Assembly: GCA_965237575.1 (NCBI GenBank)
Contig: CBDEGI010000003.1
Location: forward strand, 1,984,001-2,048,000
From: JAKZVK01 sp965237575
GTDB lineage: Bacteria; Acidobacteriota; Terriglobia; Bryobacterales; UBA6623
Reading direction: 5' to 3'
Length of the DNA stretch: 64,000 bases
Position numbers and translations under genes: made by a program
Shown here: positions 35,611 through 45,025 of the stretch, piece after piece
Layout of the letters: the number at the start of each line of letters is the position of its first letter
Position numbering within the stretch: position 1 is the stretch's first letter
Notes under the pieces: model-generated
Told to the model about the DNA's origin: nothing
Seen by the model: the letters and a program-made list of their open reading frames with translations, nothing else
The model's database searches: none

Positions 35611-38600
35611 CTAAGCCGACCGGAAGGAACGTGCATAGCGTCGATCGGGTGATGCAGTACTCGGTGGGTCGGTCTCGACCGGAACGCCGTTTCGCAAGCG
35701 TACCACTTCGGTAGCCGAGCTACTGATTCGCCGTCCCGGCAGCACGGCGCCGATCAGATTGAGCGGATCGGCGGCGCCGAGCACGACGTCTTCGTCTTTG
35801 GGCGGGCTGCGGCGGACCGAGCGCAGCAGATCCACCGCTTCGGGCAGCGCGAACTGCTCGCCGACGAACGCGGAGGCAAAGCGTCCGCCGCGAATCTCAC
35901 CGCGCGCCTCCATGCGGCGCAGGACCACCAATAGATCCCGCCAACTCGGCGCCAGCGACTCACGCTGAACCATGTCGCGGAACACGACGCCCCAGCGTGC
36001 CAGTAGCTGGCGCGCGAAAGCCTCGGTGGGGTCGGTGTCCGCGGGCGGGCTAGGGTCAGGTGCGGTTGTTTCTTTCAGAAGCGCCCAGCGCCCAGCGGCA
36101 TGCCGCGGACGGGCGTTGCGGCCCCGGCCCTCGCCGCGCCGCCGTTTCGGGTCGGTCAACGCCCGCAGGTTCTCGAATCCATCGGCACTCACCAATCCGG
36201 CGGCCACCAATTCCCAGAGGCCGTCTTCGACCTCGCTTGGCAGGCGTCCGGTGGCACGCACGAGATCGGTGAAAAACGAAGCGCCGCGGCCCTTGAGTGC
36301 GCCGAGCACCTCACGCGCCGGATGTGACAGAGCCTCCCGCGTTTCGGAATCCGCCGTGGCCTTGCTCTCGCGGAGCAACCACCCGGTGTCCTCGCGCAGG
36401 AAAACGGTGATCGGTGCAGCGCGGGTAGGCCGCACTCGGCGGTTGCGTGGCTGCTCTGTCGCGGCGTCGCCGGCGGCGTTCGCGGACTCCTCACCGGATG
36501 GCGCGGTAGCTAACGACGGAGCTGTGAAGGCCGGATGAGGCGACAAGCGGCCCCACGTGACTTCGCCCGCCAGGCACAACCTATCCAGTAGCTCCGGTTT
36601 GTAGTCGACGATACGCCGGGGCAGAATCTGCGACTCCCACGCGGCGGCGGGAATTTCGTAGCCCTGAAGCTGCTTGACGACTTGCAGCACGCCGTCCACG
36701 CCGTGTAGCCGCGCGCCGAGCGTGGCGTGCTGCCAGCGCAGCAAGAAGCGCATGAAGTCGGCTGAGCTGACGGGCTCGATTTCTCGGCGCAGCCGGCCTA
36801 GGGTCAGGCGGTGGATGCGCGCCAGCAGCCGCCGGTTGGCCCATTGGGGCTCTTTGCTGTCCGACTCGTTGTCACCGTCGCTCGCGAAGCGACCGCGGAG
36901 GATTTGCCCTTCGGCTTCGAGGCGCGCCAGTCCGGCCTCGACCAAAGTGCGCGGCAGCGATAACCGTTCGGCCAGCCCCGTGGCCGCCGCCGGGACGGTC
37001 GAGTCAAGCCAGCCGCGCAGGACCTCCGCGGCTGCCGACTCGCGCGAGTCCGGCGTAGCACGGCCCGAATCGACGGCTTGGATTTCAGGTGATCGCTCGG
37101 CGCCGGGATGAAGCATGCCAACCCAGCCGAGCCGCTCGGCGGCAACCCACATCGGTGCGCTTTCCACCCACAGGGTCGTCGCGCGGCGGTCGCGGCAAAG
37201 CGCTTCGTGGAACTCCTCCCACTCCGGGACCGGCGGCAAAGTCACCAGCGTCAGCAGTGCGTCGTGCAGCTCGTCGGCGTCACGTACCACGGGCCAGGCT
37301 TCGTCGGCGACCTGGGCGACCGCGTCGGCGTCGAGCGCGGCCGGTCCGTCGAGCATGTCGGGGCTGAGCGAGCGCCGCATCTGTACGGCCCGCGCGCGGC
37401 GTTCTTCGAGCGGGGCGTCGTCGAGATAAGCGTAGGGGTTGGCGTTGAGAATCTCGTGCGAGAACGGCGACGGCTCCGCGGTCTCGATTGCGACGGTTCT
37501 GATCTCGCCCGCCTCCAGCCGCGCCACGAGCGCGCGCAGGCCGTTGAGGTCCATGGCCTCGTAGAGACAGTTGTCGATCGTCTCCCGCACATAGGGGTGG
37601 TCGGGTATGCGGATCTCGCCCGTCAGGTTCTCCGCGCACGCCGCCTGGTCAGGGAAGACAGCCGCCATCAGATCGTCGGCTCGCATGCGCTGGATCGGTG
37701 GCGGTACCTTGCGGCCGCCGCTGAAACGAGGCACGGCCAAGGCGCGCGAGACGTTCCAGCGCCAACGCGAGTTGAACATCGGCGAATCCAATAGCGCCTG
37801 CGTGAGCACGTGATCAAGCGTGGCGACGCGCACGAACTCGAAGACCAACTCGAGCGGAAACGCGTGCTGCTCGGTTAGCGAGATCACCAGGCCGTTGTCG
37901 GTGGCGGCCGCTTGCAACTCGAGGTTGAAGGTGCGGCAGAACTTTTTTCGCAGCGCCAGGCCCCAAGCGCGATTGATACGCGACCCGAACGGAGCATGCA
38001 CGACGAGCTGCATCCCGCCGGCTTCATCGAAGAAGCGCTCGGCGACGACCGTGTCTTGCGAGGGAAGTGCTCCGAGAGCGCCGCCGCCGGCGCGAACGTA
38101 ATCGACGATCTGATCGGCGCCGCGGGCTTCGAGGGAGCTTGCTTCGATCAGGAAGTCCCGGGCGTCCGTACCGTTGCCCGTACTGTTGGATTCCGGACGC
38201 AGGCGTTGCCATACCCCTTCACGAACCGCCGAGACCTCGCGCGACAGCTCGACCGTGCGTGCCGGCGCTTCACCAAGCCAGAACGGGATCGTGGGTGCCG
38301 CGCCATGAGCATCCTCAACGCGCACTCGGCCCGGCTCGACCCGCCGGATGCGCCAGGAGGTGGTTCCCAGCAAGAAGATGTCGCCGACGGAGCTTTCGAT
38401 GGCGAAGTCTTCGTCGAGCGAACCGATCTTCGTGCCCTCCGGTTCGGCGACGACAAGGTATTGCGCGTTGTCCGGGATCGCGCCGCCCGAGGTGATCGCT
38501 GCCAGCCGCGCGCCACGCCGGGCTCGCACGCGACCGTTCACGCGGTCGCGGTGGAGGTAGGCGCCGCTTCGTCCGCGTGACGTAGCTATGCCCTCCGAGA

Positions 38601-40008
38601 GGATGTCTACAACAGCGTCGAAGTCTGCCTGTGAGAGGTCTCGATAGGGGTAAGCGGCACGAACGAGGGCGAGCAGATCTTCTTCGCGGTAGTCATTGCA
38701 GGCGACCTCGGCGACGATCTGTTGCGCCAGGATGTCGAGCGGCGCGGCAGGAATCTCCAGGCGGTCTAGCTCACCCTTGCGGATCGCCCGCACCAGCGCG
38801 GCACATTCGACGAGCTCATCGCGCGTGGTCGGGAAGAAATGCCCTTTGGGCGTGGCGCCGACCCAGTGTCCCGACCGCCCGACCCGCTGCAACGAGACGG
38901 CGATCGAACGGGGAGAGCCGATCTGGCAAACCAGATCGACCGTGCCGATGTCGATGCCCAACTCCAGCGAGGCGGTTGCGACGACTGCGCGCAATTGCCC
39001 TTCTTTCAAGCGCTGCTCGGCGTTCAGGCGAAGCTGCCGCGAGAGACTGCCGTGGTGAGGCAGCACGACGTCTTCGCCAAGCCGTTCTTGAAGTTGATGG
39101 GTCACGCGCTCGGCCAGCCGCCGAGTGTTAACGAAGATCAGTGTGGTGCGGTGGGCACGAACTAGCTCCGCGAGGCGGTCGTAGACCTCGCCCCACATCT
39201 CCGTACTCGCCACGGCGGCGAGTGCATCCTTGGGGACCTCGACGGCCATCTCGAGCTTGCGGCGATGGCCCACGGAGATGATGCGTCCTTCGCCGTTGGC
39301 GAAATCGCGGCTCAAGAAACGGGCCACCTCGTCGATGGGATTGACGGTCGCGGAGAGCCCGATCCGCTGGAGCCGGCAGGAGGCGCTCCCGTTTTCGCCC
39401 GGCTCGTTTTCGCCGGCGCCGCTTTGGCTATTGATGAGCGCTTCCAACCGTTCGAGCGAAAGCGCCAGGTGCGACCCGCGCTTATCGTCCGCCACGGCGT
39501 GGATCTCATCGACGATCACCGTGCGGACCGTTTTGAGCATCTTGCGGCTCTTCTCGGCGGTTAGCAGGATGAAGAGCGACTCGGGCGTGGTAACCAGGAT
39601 GTGCGGCGGCTTGGTGAGCATCTTCTGCCGCTCCCACGCCTTGGTGTCGCCGGTGCGGACGGCGGTTCGGATCGCTGCTGGCTCGACGCCTCGCCGGGCT
39701 GCCAACTCGTAGATCTCGCGCAGCGGGCGCTCGAGGTTTTTCTGGATGTCGTTGCTGAGTGCCTTGAGCGGCGAGACATAGAGGACGGTGGTCTCGTCCG
39801 GCAACGAGGCAGATCGGGCGCGTCGCACGAGGTCATCGAGACAGAGCAAGAATGCCGCCAGCGTCTTGCCCGACCCCGTCGGCGCCGAGATGAGAACGTC
39901 GCGCCCGGAGCGGATCTCGGGCCAGCCCTCGACCTGCGGCTCGGTGGGAGAGCCGAGCTGGGAGGTGAACCATTCGCGGACCAGAGGGTCGAAGTATGTC
40001 AGTGGCAT
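35611..40008 (-). CDS. lhr: Large ATP-dependent helicase Lhr
   Basis: Superfamily 2 DNA helicase of repair. The 1465-residue protein has Walker A APTGSGKT (residues 40-47), motif Ia YVSPLKALSNDI, Walker B DEIH, motif III LSAT, and a RecA2 domain with FVNTRRLAERV and motif VI QRVGRSGH. The winged-helix/beta-barrel Lhr core (about 430-850) and a long Lhr C-terminal extension (about 850-1465) follow. Size matches full-length bacterial Lhr rather than Lhr-core. The DUF4118/exonuclease partner known from some genomes is not next to it. Its upstream region is about 100 bases and then a decayed IS630 element. Confidence 0.95.
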   Translation of the reverse strand: MPLTYFDPLVREWFTSQLGSPTEPQVEGWPEIRSGRDVLISAPTGSGKTLAAFLLCLDDLVRRARSASLPDETTVLYVSPLKALSNDIQKNLERPLREIYELAARRGVEPAAIRTAVRTGDTKAWERQKMLTKPPHILVTTPESLFILLTAEKSRKMLKTVRTVIVDEIHAVADDKRGSHLALSLERLEALINSQSGAGENEPGENGSASCRLQRIGLSATVNPIDEVARFLSRDFANGEGRIISVGHRRKLEMAVEVPKDALAAVASTEMWGEVYDRLAELVRAHRTTLIFVNTRRLAERVTHQLQERLGEDVVLPHHGSLSRQLRLNAEQRLKEGQLRAVVATASLELGIDIGTVDLVCQIGSPRSIAVSLQRVGRSGHWVGATPKGHFFPTTRDELVECAALVRAIRKGELDRLEIPAAPLDILAQQIVAEVACNDYREEDLLALVRAAYPYRDLSQADFDAVVDILSEGIATSRGRSGAYLHRDRVNGRVRARRGARLAAITSGGAIPDNAQYLVVAEPEGTKIGSLDEDFAIESSVGDIFLLGTTSWRIRRVEPGRVRVEDAHGAAPTIPFWLGEAPARTVELSREVSAVREGVWQRLRPESNSTGNGTDARDFLIEASSLEARGADQIVDYVRAGGGALGALPSQDTVVAERFFDEAGGMQLVVHAPFGSRINRAWGLALRKKFCRTFNLELQAAATDNGLVISLTEQHAFPLELVFEFVRVATLDHVLTQALLDSPMFNSRWRWNVSRALAVPRFSGGRKVPPPIQRMRADDLMAAVFPDQAACAENLTGEIRIPDHPYVRETIDNCLYEAMDLNGLRALVARLEAGEIRTVAIETAEPSPFSHEILNANPYAYLDDAPLEERRARAVQMRRSLSPDMLDGPAALDADAVAQVADEAWPVVRDADELHDALLTLVTLPPVPEWEEFHEALCRDRRATTLWVESAPMWVAAERLGWVGMLHPGAERSPEIQAVDSGRATPDSRESAAAEVLRGWLDSTVPAAATGLAERLSLPRTLVEAGLARLEAEGQILRGRFASDGDNESDSKEPQWANRRLLARIHRLTLGRLRREIEPVSSADFMRFLLRWQHATLGARLHGVDGVLQVVKQLQGYEIPAAAWESQILPRRIVDYKPELLDRLCLAGEVTWGRLSPHPAFTAPSLATAPSGEESANAAGDAATEQPRNRRVRPTRAAPITVFLREDTGWLLRESKATADSETREALSHPAREVLGALKGRGASFFTDLVRATGRLPSEVEDGLWELVAAGLVSADGFENLRALTDPKRRRGEGRGRNARPRHAAGRWALLKETTAPDPSPPADTDPTEAFARQLLARWGVVFRDMVQRESLAPSWRDLLVVLRRMEARGEIRGGRFASAFVGEQFALPEAVDLLRSVRRSPPKDEDVVLGAADPLNLIGAVLPGRRISSSATEVVRLRNGVPVETDPPSTASPDRRYARSFRSA

Positions 40009-41083
40009 GGTCGGCGGACCGTGTTACCACCCTAGCGCGAACAATCCGCGAAGGCCACCGTCCGCCGGAAGGCTCCCTGGCCGGCACCCCTGGGGGGCCG
40101 CAAGTTATGGTCGTCCGAATCGCTCCTGGTTCGGACGGGAGGCTGAAGAGCGGCTGAAGCCGGGCGGAGGAAGGACGTTCAAGGATGCCTATCATCGTCC
40201 CCAACAGCCCCTCATCACCGCCGATGCCAAGGCCTGGGTGGTGCATTTGGCCTGTAGCAAACCCAAGCAACTCGGTTACGCCGCCGAACTCTGGAGCCGC
40301 AGTGCGCTCGCTCTACACGTGCGCCGGCATGCCGTGGAAGCAGGCTATCCGGCGTTGGCCCAAGCGGCTAAGGCGACCGTCCACCGGATCCTGGCCGAGC
40401 AACCTCTGCATCCAGAGAAGGTGAAGTACTACCTGGAGCGTCGCGATCCCGATTTTGAGTCCAAGATGCGGCAGGTGTTGCTGGTCTACCGCGAAGTGGC
40501 TTTGCAGAATGAAAGCCCTCGCGACGGCCTATCCCCGGGGGTGATCACGGTTTCGGTAGACGAGAAGCCCGGCGTGCAAGCGATCGCCAACGTCGCGCCG
40601 GACCTGCCGCCGAAGCCTGGGCGGCATCCCAGCGTGGCTCGCGATTACGAGTACAAACGTCTAGGAACTTGCTCGATTCTGGCGGCGCTGGACTTGCATA
40701 GCGGCCGGGTAACGGCGCGGGTGGAGCGGCGTCACCGCAGTCGGGAATTCATCTTGCTGCTCCAGGATCTGGACCAATTTTACCCGGATGAGTGCACGAT
40801 CCGATTGATCTTGGACAATCATTCCTCGCACCTATCGAAGGAGACGAAAGCCTACTTGGCGACGCGTCCGAACCGCTTCAAATATGTGTATACGCCCACC
40901 CACGGGTCCTGGCTCAACATAGTCGAGACGCTGTTTGGCAAGATGGCGCGCACATTTTTAAAGCGAATACGAGTCGAGTCCTGGGCGGAGCTTCGGGAAC
41001 GAATCCTGAAAGGAATCGCGGAGATCAACGCCGCTCCGGTCGTTCACCGCTGGAGGAAGTTCGAGTCGCTTGAGGTCGCCTAG
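40007..41083 (+). CDS. IS630-family transposase, probably 5'-truncated
   Basis: The C-terminal three quarters match IS630 transposases: second winged-helix segment (LGYAAELWSRSALALHVRRH, KATVHRILAEQPLHPEKVKY), then the DDE catalytic residues in VSVDEKPG (Asp), LDNHSSH (Asp) and THGSWLNIVETLF (Glu). The usual first helix-turn-helix of about 80-90 residues is not found in any frame before residue 60; the frame instead runs into sequence opposite the lhr start. The in-frame ATG at 40007 overlaps the lhr start codon on the other strand, so it is an unlikely true start. Probably a remnant. Confidence 0.8.
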   Translation: MVGGPCYHPSANNPRRPPSAGRLPGRHPWGAASYGRPNRSWFGREAEERLKPGGGRTFKDAYHRPQQPLITADAKAWVVHLACSKPKQLGYAAELWSRSALALHVRRHAVEAGYPALAQAAKATVHRILAEQPLHPEKVKYYLERRDPDFESKMRQVLLVYREVALQNESPRDGLSPGVITVSVDEKPGVQAIANVAPDLPPKPGRHPSVARDYEYKRLGTCSILAALDLHSGRVTARVERRHRSREFILLLQDLDQFYPDECTIRLILDNHSSHLSKETKAYLATRPNRFKYVYTPTHGSWLNIVETLFGKMARTFLKRIRVESWAELRERILKGIAEINAAPVVHRWRKFESLEVA

Positions 41084-41111
41084 AGTGGATATGTTTTAGT
41101 GAAACTACATA
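40105..41111 (+). mobile_element. Decayed IS630-type insertion sequence, left end missing
   Basis: Right end after the transposase stop reads GTGGATATGTTTTAGTGAAA then CTACATACTA. The complementary left terminal repeat (beginning TATGTAGTTTCACTAAAAC) is not present between lhr and the transposase. The left boundary given is where transposase-like sequence becomes recognisable. The element lies between lhr and the aminotransferase, both on the minus strand. Confidence 0.6.
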
Positions 41112-42284
41112 CTAGCCCACGATCTTCCGCATGAGATCTTCGACACGGTCGAGCGCCTCTTTGATTTGATCCAGCGCCGTCGCGTAGCTGAATCGCAGGT
41201 ACCCTTCGCCATACGCGCCGAAGCTGGTGCCGGTCAGGCAAGCCACGCCCGCTTCGCTGAGAAGACGGTCGGCCAACTCGTCCGACGGGACGCCGCACTT
41301 CGACACGTTCGGGAAGGCGTAGAAGGCTCCGCCCGGCGTGGCGCAGCTCATGCCGGGGATGCGGTTGAAGCCCTTCACAATCACGTCGCGGCGGCGCTTG
41401 AACTCCGCCACCATGTCGGTGACGCAATCCTGCGGGCCGGTCAGAGCTTCGATGCCGGCGCGTTGCGAAAAGCTCGCCGTGTGCGAGACGCAGTTGACCA
41501 TCAGCAGGCAGACGGCGTCGACGAGTTCCTTGCTGGGCATCACGCCGTAGCCCATGCGCCAGCCGGTCATCGAATACGTCTTCGAGAACCCGTCGAGGAT
41601 GATCGTTTTCTCCGCCATGCCGTCGATCGACGCGATCGAGAACGGCTTCTCGTCGAAGTAGATCTTGCTGTAGACCTCGTCCGACAGCACCACGATGTCG
41701 CGGTCGCGCACCATCTCGGCGATGTCGCGAACGTCCTCTTCCGGAATCAGGCCGCCCGTCGGGTTCTGGGGCGAGTTCAGCAGCAGCAGCTTGGTCTTGG
41801 GCGAGAGCTTCTCCCGCAGCGTGTCGAGGTCGAGCGAGAATCCGCGGCTCTCAACCAGCGGCAACGGGACGGGCGTTGCCCCGCAGTAGCGAATCACCGA
41901 CTCGTAGATCGGGAACGACGGGTTCTGATAGAGCACCTCGTCGCCCGGCTCGAGCAGCGCCAGCATCGGGAAGAACAGGATCGGTTTCGCGCCCGGCGTC
42001 ACGACGACGCGCGCCGGGTCAATCGGAATGCCGCGCGTCTCGGAGACGCGCTTGGCGATCACCTCCCGCAACCCGGGGTCGCCTTGCGTGGGCCCGTACT
42101 TGGTCCAGCCTTCGTCGAGCGCGCGCCGGCCGGCCTCGACGATGTGGCGTGCGGTGGGGAAGTCGGGCTCGCCGATCTCCATGTGAATGATCGAGCGGCC
42201 CTGGGCCTCGAGAGCACGGGCTTTGACGAGAACGTCGAAGGCGCCCTCGCCCCGGACGCCCTCCATGCGGCTGGAGATCCTCAT
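41112..42284 (-). CDS. PLP-dependent aminotransferase, aspartate aminotransferase family
   Basis: Fold-type I aminotransferase of 390 residues. The substrate and PLP blocks are HMEIGEPDFPT, the NPTGG in LNSPQNPTGGLI, SDEVYSK and the lysine that binds PLP in LDGFSKTYSMTGWRMGY (near residue 235), with the C-terminal substrate-arginine LRFSYAT. Subclass resembles the aspartate/alanine group; the amino acid is not certain. The stop is immediately adjacent to the right end of the IS630 remnant. Confidence 0.92.
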   Translation of the reverse strand: MRISSRMEGVRGEGAFDVLVKARALEAQGRSIIHMEIGEPDFPTARHIVEAGRRALDEGWTKYGPTQGDPGLREVIAKRVSETRGIPIDPARVVVTPGAKPILFFPMLALLEPGDEVLYQNPSFPIYESVIRYCGATPVPLPLVESRGFSLDLDTLREKLSPKTKLLLLNSPQNPTGGLIPEEDVRDIAEMVRDRDIVVLSDEVYSKIYFDEKPFSIASIDGMAEKTIILDGFSKTYSMTGWRMGYGVMPSKELVDAVCLLMVNCVSHTASFSQRAGIEALTGPQDCVTDMVAEFKRRRDVIVKGFNRIPGMSCATPGGAFYAFPNVSKCGVPSDELADRLLSEAGVACLTGTSFGAYGEGYLRFSYATALDQIKEALDRVEDLMRKIVG

Positions 42285-42444
42285 TCGCTTAGACCTGGAT
42301 TACTTGATGGACAACCAATGCCGGTTGGCATTGGAAACCGATGATAGCATCCCCGGCCGGAAACCTAGCGGCCCGTGGTGAAAGCGAGGGTTTTTGTCAG
42401 GCCCGGCTCGACGCGCCTGCATTCGTGCAGCGGGCCGAGCAGCC

Positions 42445-42464
42445 GGGCACGGCATGCCGTGCCC
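42445..42464. repeat. Perfect 20-bp palindrome GGGCACGGCATGCCGTGCCC
   Basis: Lies in the 220-base gap between the aminotransferase start (42284) and the msrB stop (42506). A related half-site GGCATGCCGTGC occurs at 32241-32252 just beyond the sialidase-fold gene stop. Likely a dispersed intergenic palindrome rather than an operator. Confidence 0.7.
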
Positions 42465-42505
42465 CTGCATGACAAACTGAAACGCAACAGTATTTGGGGA
42501 ACACA

Positions 42506-43078
42506 TTACCTAGGCACGAAAACCAGCGCGGAAGAGTTGATGCAGTAGCGGCGATAGGTGGGTGGCGGGCCATCGGGAAAAACGTGGCCCACGTGGGCGT
42601 CGCATCGACTGCAGAGCAATTCGGTTCGCTTCATGCCGAGGTCCGTGTCGACGGCGGTGGCGATGTTCTCCTCGGCTACAGCCGAGTGGAAGCTGGGCCA
42701 TCCTGTTCTGGAGTTGTACTTCGTATCGGAATGGAACAGTGCCGTATTGCACCCGACGCAGCGGTAAACGCCGTCGTCGTACAGCTTGTCGAACTTCCCC
42801 GTGAACGCGACCTCGGTACCCTTCTGGCGGGTCACGTAATACTGCTTGGGCGTGAGAATCAGCTTCCACTCTTCGGGCGTCTTGACGAGCTTTCCTATTT
42901 CGATGGGCCCGATGCGTTCCCCGGATTCGGAAAACTTCACCAGCGTAATGGGCGGCCCCTGGTAGTGGTTGGCTTGTTGCGCGCGCTCGACCGCCGCTGG
43001 GTCCGGCGGCTCGGTCGGGATCTCGCACGCCGCCAGAGCCGCTGCCACCGCCAACAGAATGATCCGTGTATTCGGCAT
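42506..43078 (-). CDS. msrB: Peptide-methionine (R)-S-oxide reductase MsrB, lipoprotein form
   Basis: Repairs oxidised methionine. The 190-residue protein has a lipobox ending at Cys18 (VAAALAAC), placing it in the envelope rather than the cytoplasm. The MsrB domain (about 65-190) has the zinc pairs CVGC and CSRC, the TGWPSFHS block, and the catalytic cysteine in RRYCINSSAL. No MsrA is fused or adjacent. Confidence 0.94.
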   Translation of the reverse strand: MPNTRIILLAVAAALAACEIPTEPPDPAAVERAQQANHYQGPPITLVKFSESGERIGPIEIGKLVKTPEEWKLILTPKQYYVTRQKGTEVAFTGKFDKLYDDGVYRCVGCNTALFHSDTKYNSRTGWPSFHSAVAEENIATAVDTDLGMKRTELLCSRCDAHVGHVFPDGPPPTYRRYCINSSALVFVPR

Positions 43079-43153
43079 TCTACTGTCAAAGATGGTTCAG
43101 GCGACCGTCAGGTTGCAAGGCCGCCATAGAACCTTTCGAAGCGTCTCGAGGGA

Positions 43154-43190
43154 TCGTGGCGGACCGCTCCCTCACGGTCACGGCTCGGTT
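43154..43190 (+). repeat. 39-bp interspersed repeat, copy B
   Basis: Begins TCGTGGCGGACCGCTCCCTC and continues ACGGTCACGGCTCGGTT; differs from copies A and C at a few positions only. It lies in the divergent gap between msrB and the methyltransferase. Confidence 0.8.
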
Positions 43191-43294
43191 CTCGCGCTCG
43201 CGGCGGCGGTGGTCCTAGAGGGAGCAGTCGCCGGGCCGGGGCGTCCAAACTGAGCTACCTCGTATGGGCGCGGTAGGATGGACCTTCCAGCGCC

Positions 43295-44077
43295 ATGGAC
43301 CTCGCCTCCCTGCACAAGCTCCACGACCCGCTGCCGCGAGGGGCTCCGGGCAGCGATGCGACGACTACTCGCGCCATCAACGCGCTGCCCAGCCTTCCAC
43401 CCTCCGCGCGCATTCTCGACGTCGGCTGCGGCAAGGGCAAGCAAACGTTGGTGCTCGCTCGCGCATACCGGCAACCAGTTGTCGCGATCGACACCCATCA
43501 ACCTTACCTCGACCATCTCACCCAAACGGCCGCCGCCGCGGGCCTCGGCCATCTCATCGAGACACGCAACCTTTCGATGGACGCGCTCGACGACCACCCC
43601 GAATCCGCCGACCTGATCTGGTCCGAAGGGTCCGTCTACATCCTGGGAGTCCCAGCGGCTCTCAAACTCTGGCGGCCCATGCTCAAACCGGGCGCCCTGA
43701 TTGCATTCAGCGAACTCACCTGGCTCATCCCCGACCCGCCTGCCGAGGCTCTTGCGTTCTGGCGCACCGGCTATCCCGGCATGGAGACCCTGGCCGGCAA
43801 TCTAGCCAGAATCGAATCCGAAGGCTACGATACTCTTGAGACTTTCACCGTTCCGAACGACGACTGGTGGACGGACTACTACAAGCCTCTCCGCGATCGG
43901 ATCGGTTCGCTTCGCGCGAATGGCGCAGTAAGTCCCGACCTGGCAGAGGTCCTTGACGCGACCGAGCAGGAGATCGATCTCTTAACCCGGCACGGCGACA
44001 GCTACGGCTACGTCTTCTACCTACTTCGCAAGAACCGAAACCGCCCGGAGCCTCGGCTTGTCGAGCCTGGGCGATGA
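43295..44077 (+). CDS. SAM-dependent methyltransferase
   Basis: 260 residues with the class I methyltransferase motif I ILDVGCGKGKQTLVLA at about residues 40-55, post-I acidic VVAIDTHQPYL, and motif II/III DLIWSEGSVYILG, then the domain continues to LLRKN. Substrate unknown; the fold and the LWSEG block resemble small-molecule methyltransferases. Its stop overlaps the next gene's ATG (ATGA), which suggests coupling with the SDR enzyme. Confidence 0.85.
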   Translation: MDLASLHKLHDPLPRGAPGSDATTTRAINALPSLPPSARILDVGCGKGKQTLVLARAYRQPVVAIDTHQPYLDHLTQTAAAAGLGHLIETRNLSMDALDDHPESADLIWSEGSVYILGVPAALKLWRPMLKPGALIAFSELTWLIPDPPAEALAFWRTGYPGMETLAGNLARIESEGYDTLETFTVPNDDWWTDYYKPLRDRIGSLRANGAVSPDLAEVLDATEQEIDLLTRHGDSYGYVFYLLRKNRNRPEPRLVEPGR

Positions 44078-44838
44078 TACTCAATACCACTATGTTTGAA
44101 AACAAAGCAGCCCTCATCAACGGAGCCTCCCGGGGCATGGGCCTCGCCATCGCCGAAGCCATCCTCGGGCGCGGTGGCAAGGTTTGCATCACGAGCCGCA
44201 AGCAGCCCAACCTCGATGGAGCGCTGGCACGCTTGGACGCCGGCGCGAGCGCCATCGCGGTCGCGGGTTCTGCCGCCGACCCTGAACACCGCCGGGAAGC
44301 CATCCAGAAGACAATCGACGCGTTTGGCTCGCTCGACCTGTTGGTCAACAGCGCCGCGACCAACCCGCAGTACGGCCCGCTGGTTGAAGCTGACATGGGC
44401 GCGGTCGCGAAGATCCTCGACGTCAACGTGATGGGCCCGCTCGGTTGGATTCAAGAAGCTTGGAAGGCGTGGATGGCCGAGCACGGGGGCGCCATCCTCA
44501 ACATTGCGTCGGTCAACGGCATCCGCAGCGTCGCGAAACTCGGCGCTTACAACGTGAGCAAGGCGGCGCTGATCCACCTGACGCGGCAGATGGCGCTCGA
44601 GCTGGCCCCGAAGGTGCGCGTCAACGGCATCGCCCCCGGGCTGGTCAAGACTCGCCTGGCCCGCTCGCTTTGGGAAGGCCGGGAGGAAGAAGCCGGCCGC
44701 GTTTACCCGCTGGGACGCATCGGCGAGCCCGAGGACGTCACTGGCATGGCTTGCCTGCTGCTGAGCGACGAAGCCTCGTGGATCACTGGCGAGACGGTCA
44801 CCGTTGATGGCGGAGTGCTGTTAGTCGCGCCCGAGTGA
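44074..44838 (+). CDS. Short-chain dehydrogenase/reductase (SDR)
   Basis: 254 residues. Cofactor motif NGASRGMG (residues 16-23; variant of TGxxxGxG), NSAAT in the NNAG position, catalytic Ser in LNIASVNG, and Y-x-x-x-K in YNVSKAA, then the C-terminal SDR block VNGIAPGLVKTRLA and ITGETVTVDGG. Likely NADP(H) or NAD(H) alcohol/ketone chemistry; substrate unknown. Translationally coupled to the methyltransferase. Confidence 0.9.
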   Translation: MILNTTMFENKAALINGASRGMGLAIAEAILGRGGKVCITSRKQPNLDGALARLDAGASAIAVAGSAADPEHRREAIQKTIDAFGSLDLLVNSAATNPQYGPLVEADMGAVAKILDVNVMGPLGWIQEAWKAWMAEHGGAILNIASVNGIRSVAKLGAYNVSKAALIHLTRQMALELAPKVRVNGIAPGLVKTRLARSLWEGREEEAGRVYPLGRIGEPEDVTGMACLLLSDEASWITGETVTVDGGVLLVAPE

Positions 44839-44926
44839 TGATCCACAAATAGCGAATCTGGTTCGGGGACCCGAGTCCTGGGGCTAGGATCCGTGGTTGG
44901 ATGCGCCAGGTTGTACCGAGAGGGAA

Positions 44927-44946
44927 CCGCGGATTTCCATCCGCGG
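44927..44946. repeat. Perfect hairpin CCGCGGAT-TTCC-ATCCGCGG
   Basis: 8-bp arms and 4-nt loop in the 190-base gap between two convergent genes (the SDR gene, plus strand, and the Gfo/Idh gene, minus strand). The right flank GCTCGGTT repeats the right end of the 39-bp interspersed repeat. There is no T-run. Could be a bidirectional hairpin terminator lacking a T-tract or a dispersed repeat. Confidence 0.5.
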
Positions 44947-45025
44947 CTCGGTTGGGGCGCGCTGAACACCCTCTGAAAGCCGATGGTTTTTCGGCCGATA
45001 GAGGCCCGCGCGGCGGGGCCGGGGA

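Noticed and set aside
41166..42344. 392-codon plus-strand frame over the aminotransferase
   Set aside because: Antisense of a clear PLP aminotransferase; Arg/Val/Asp-biased sequence without motifs.
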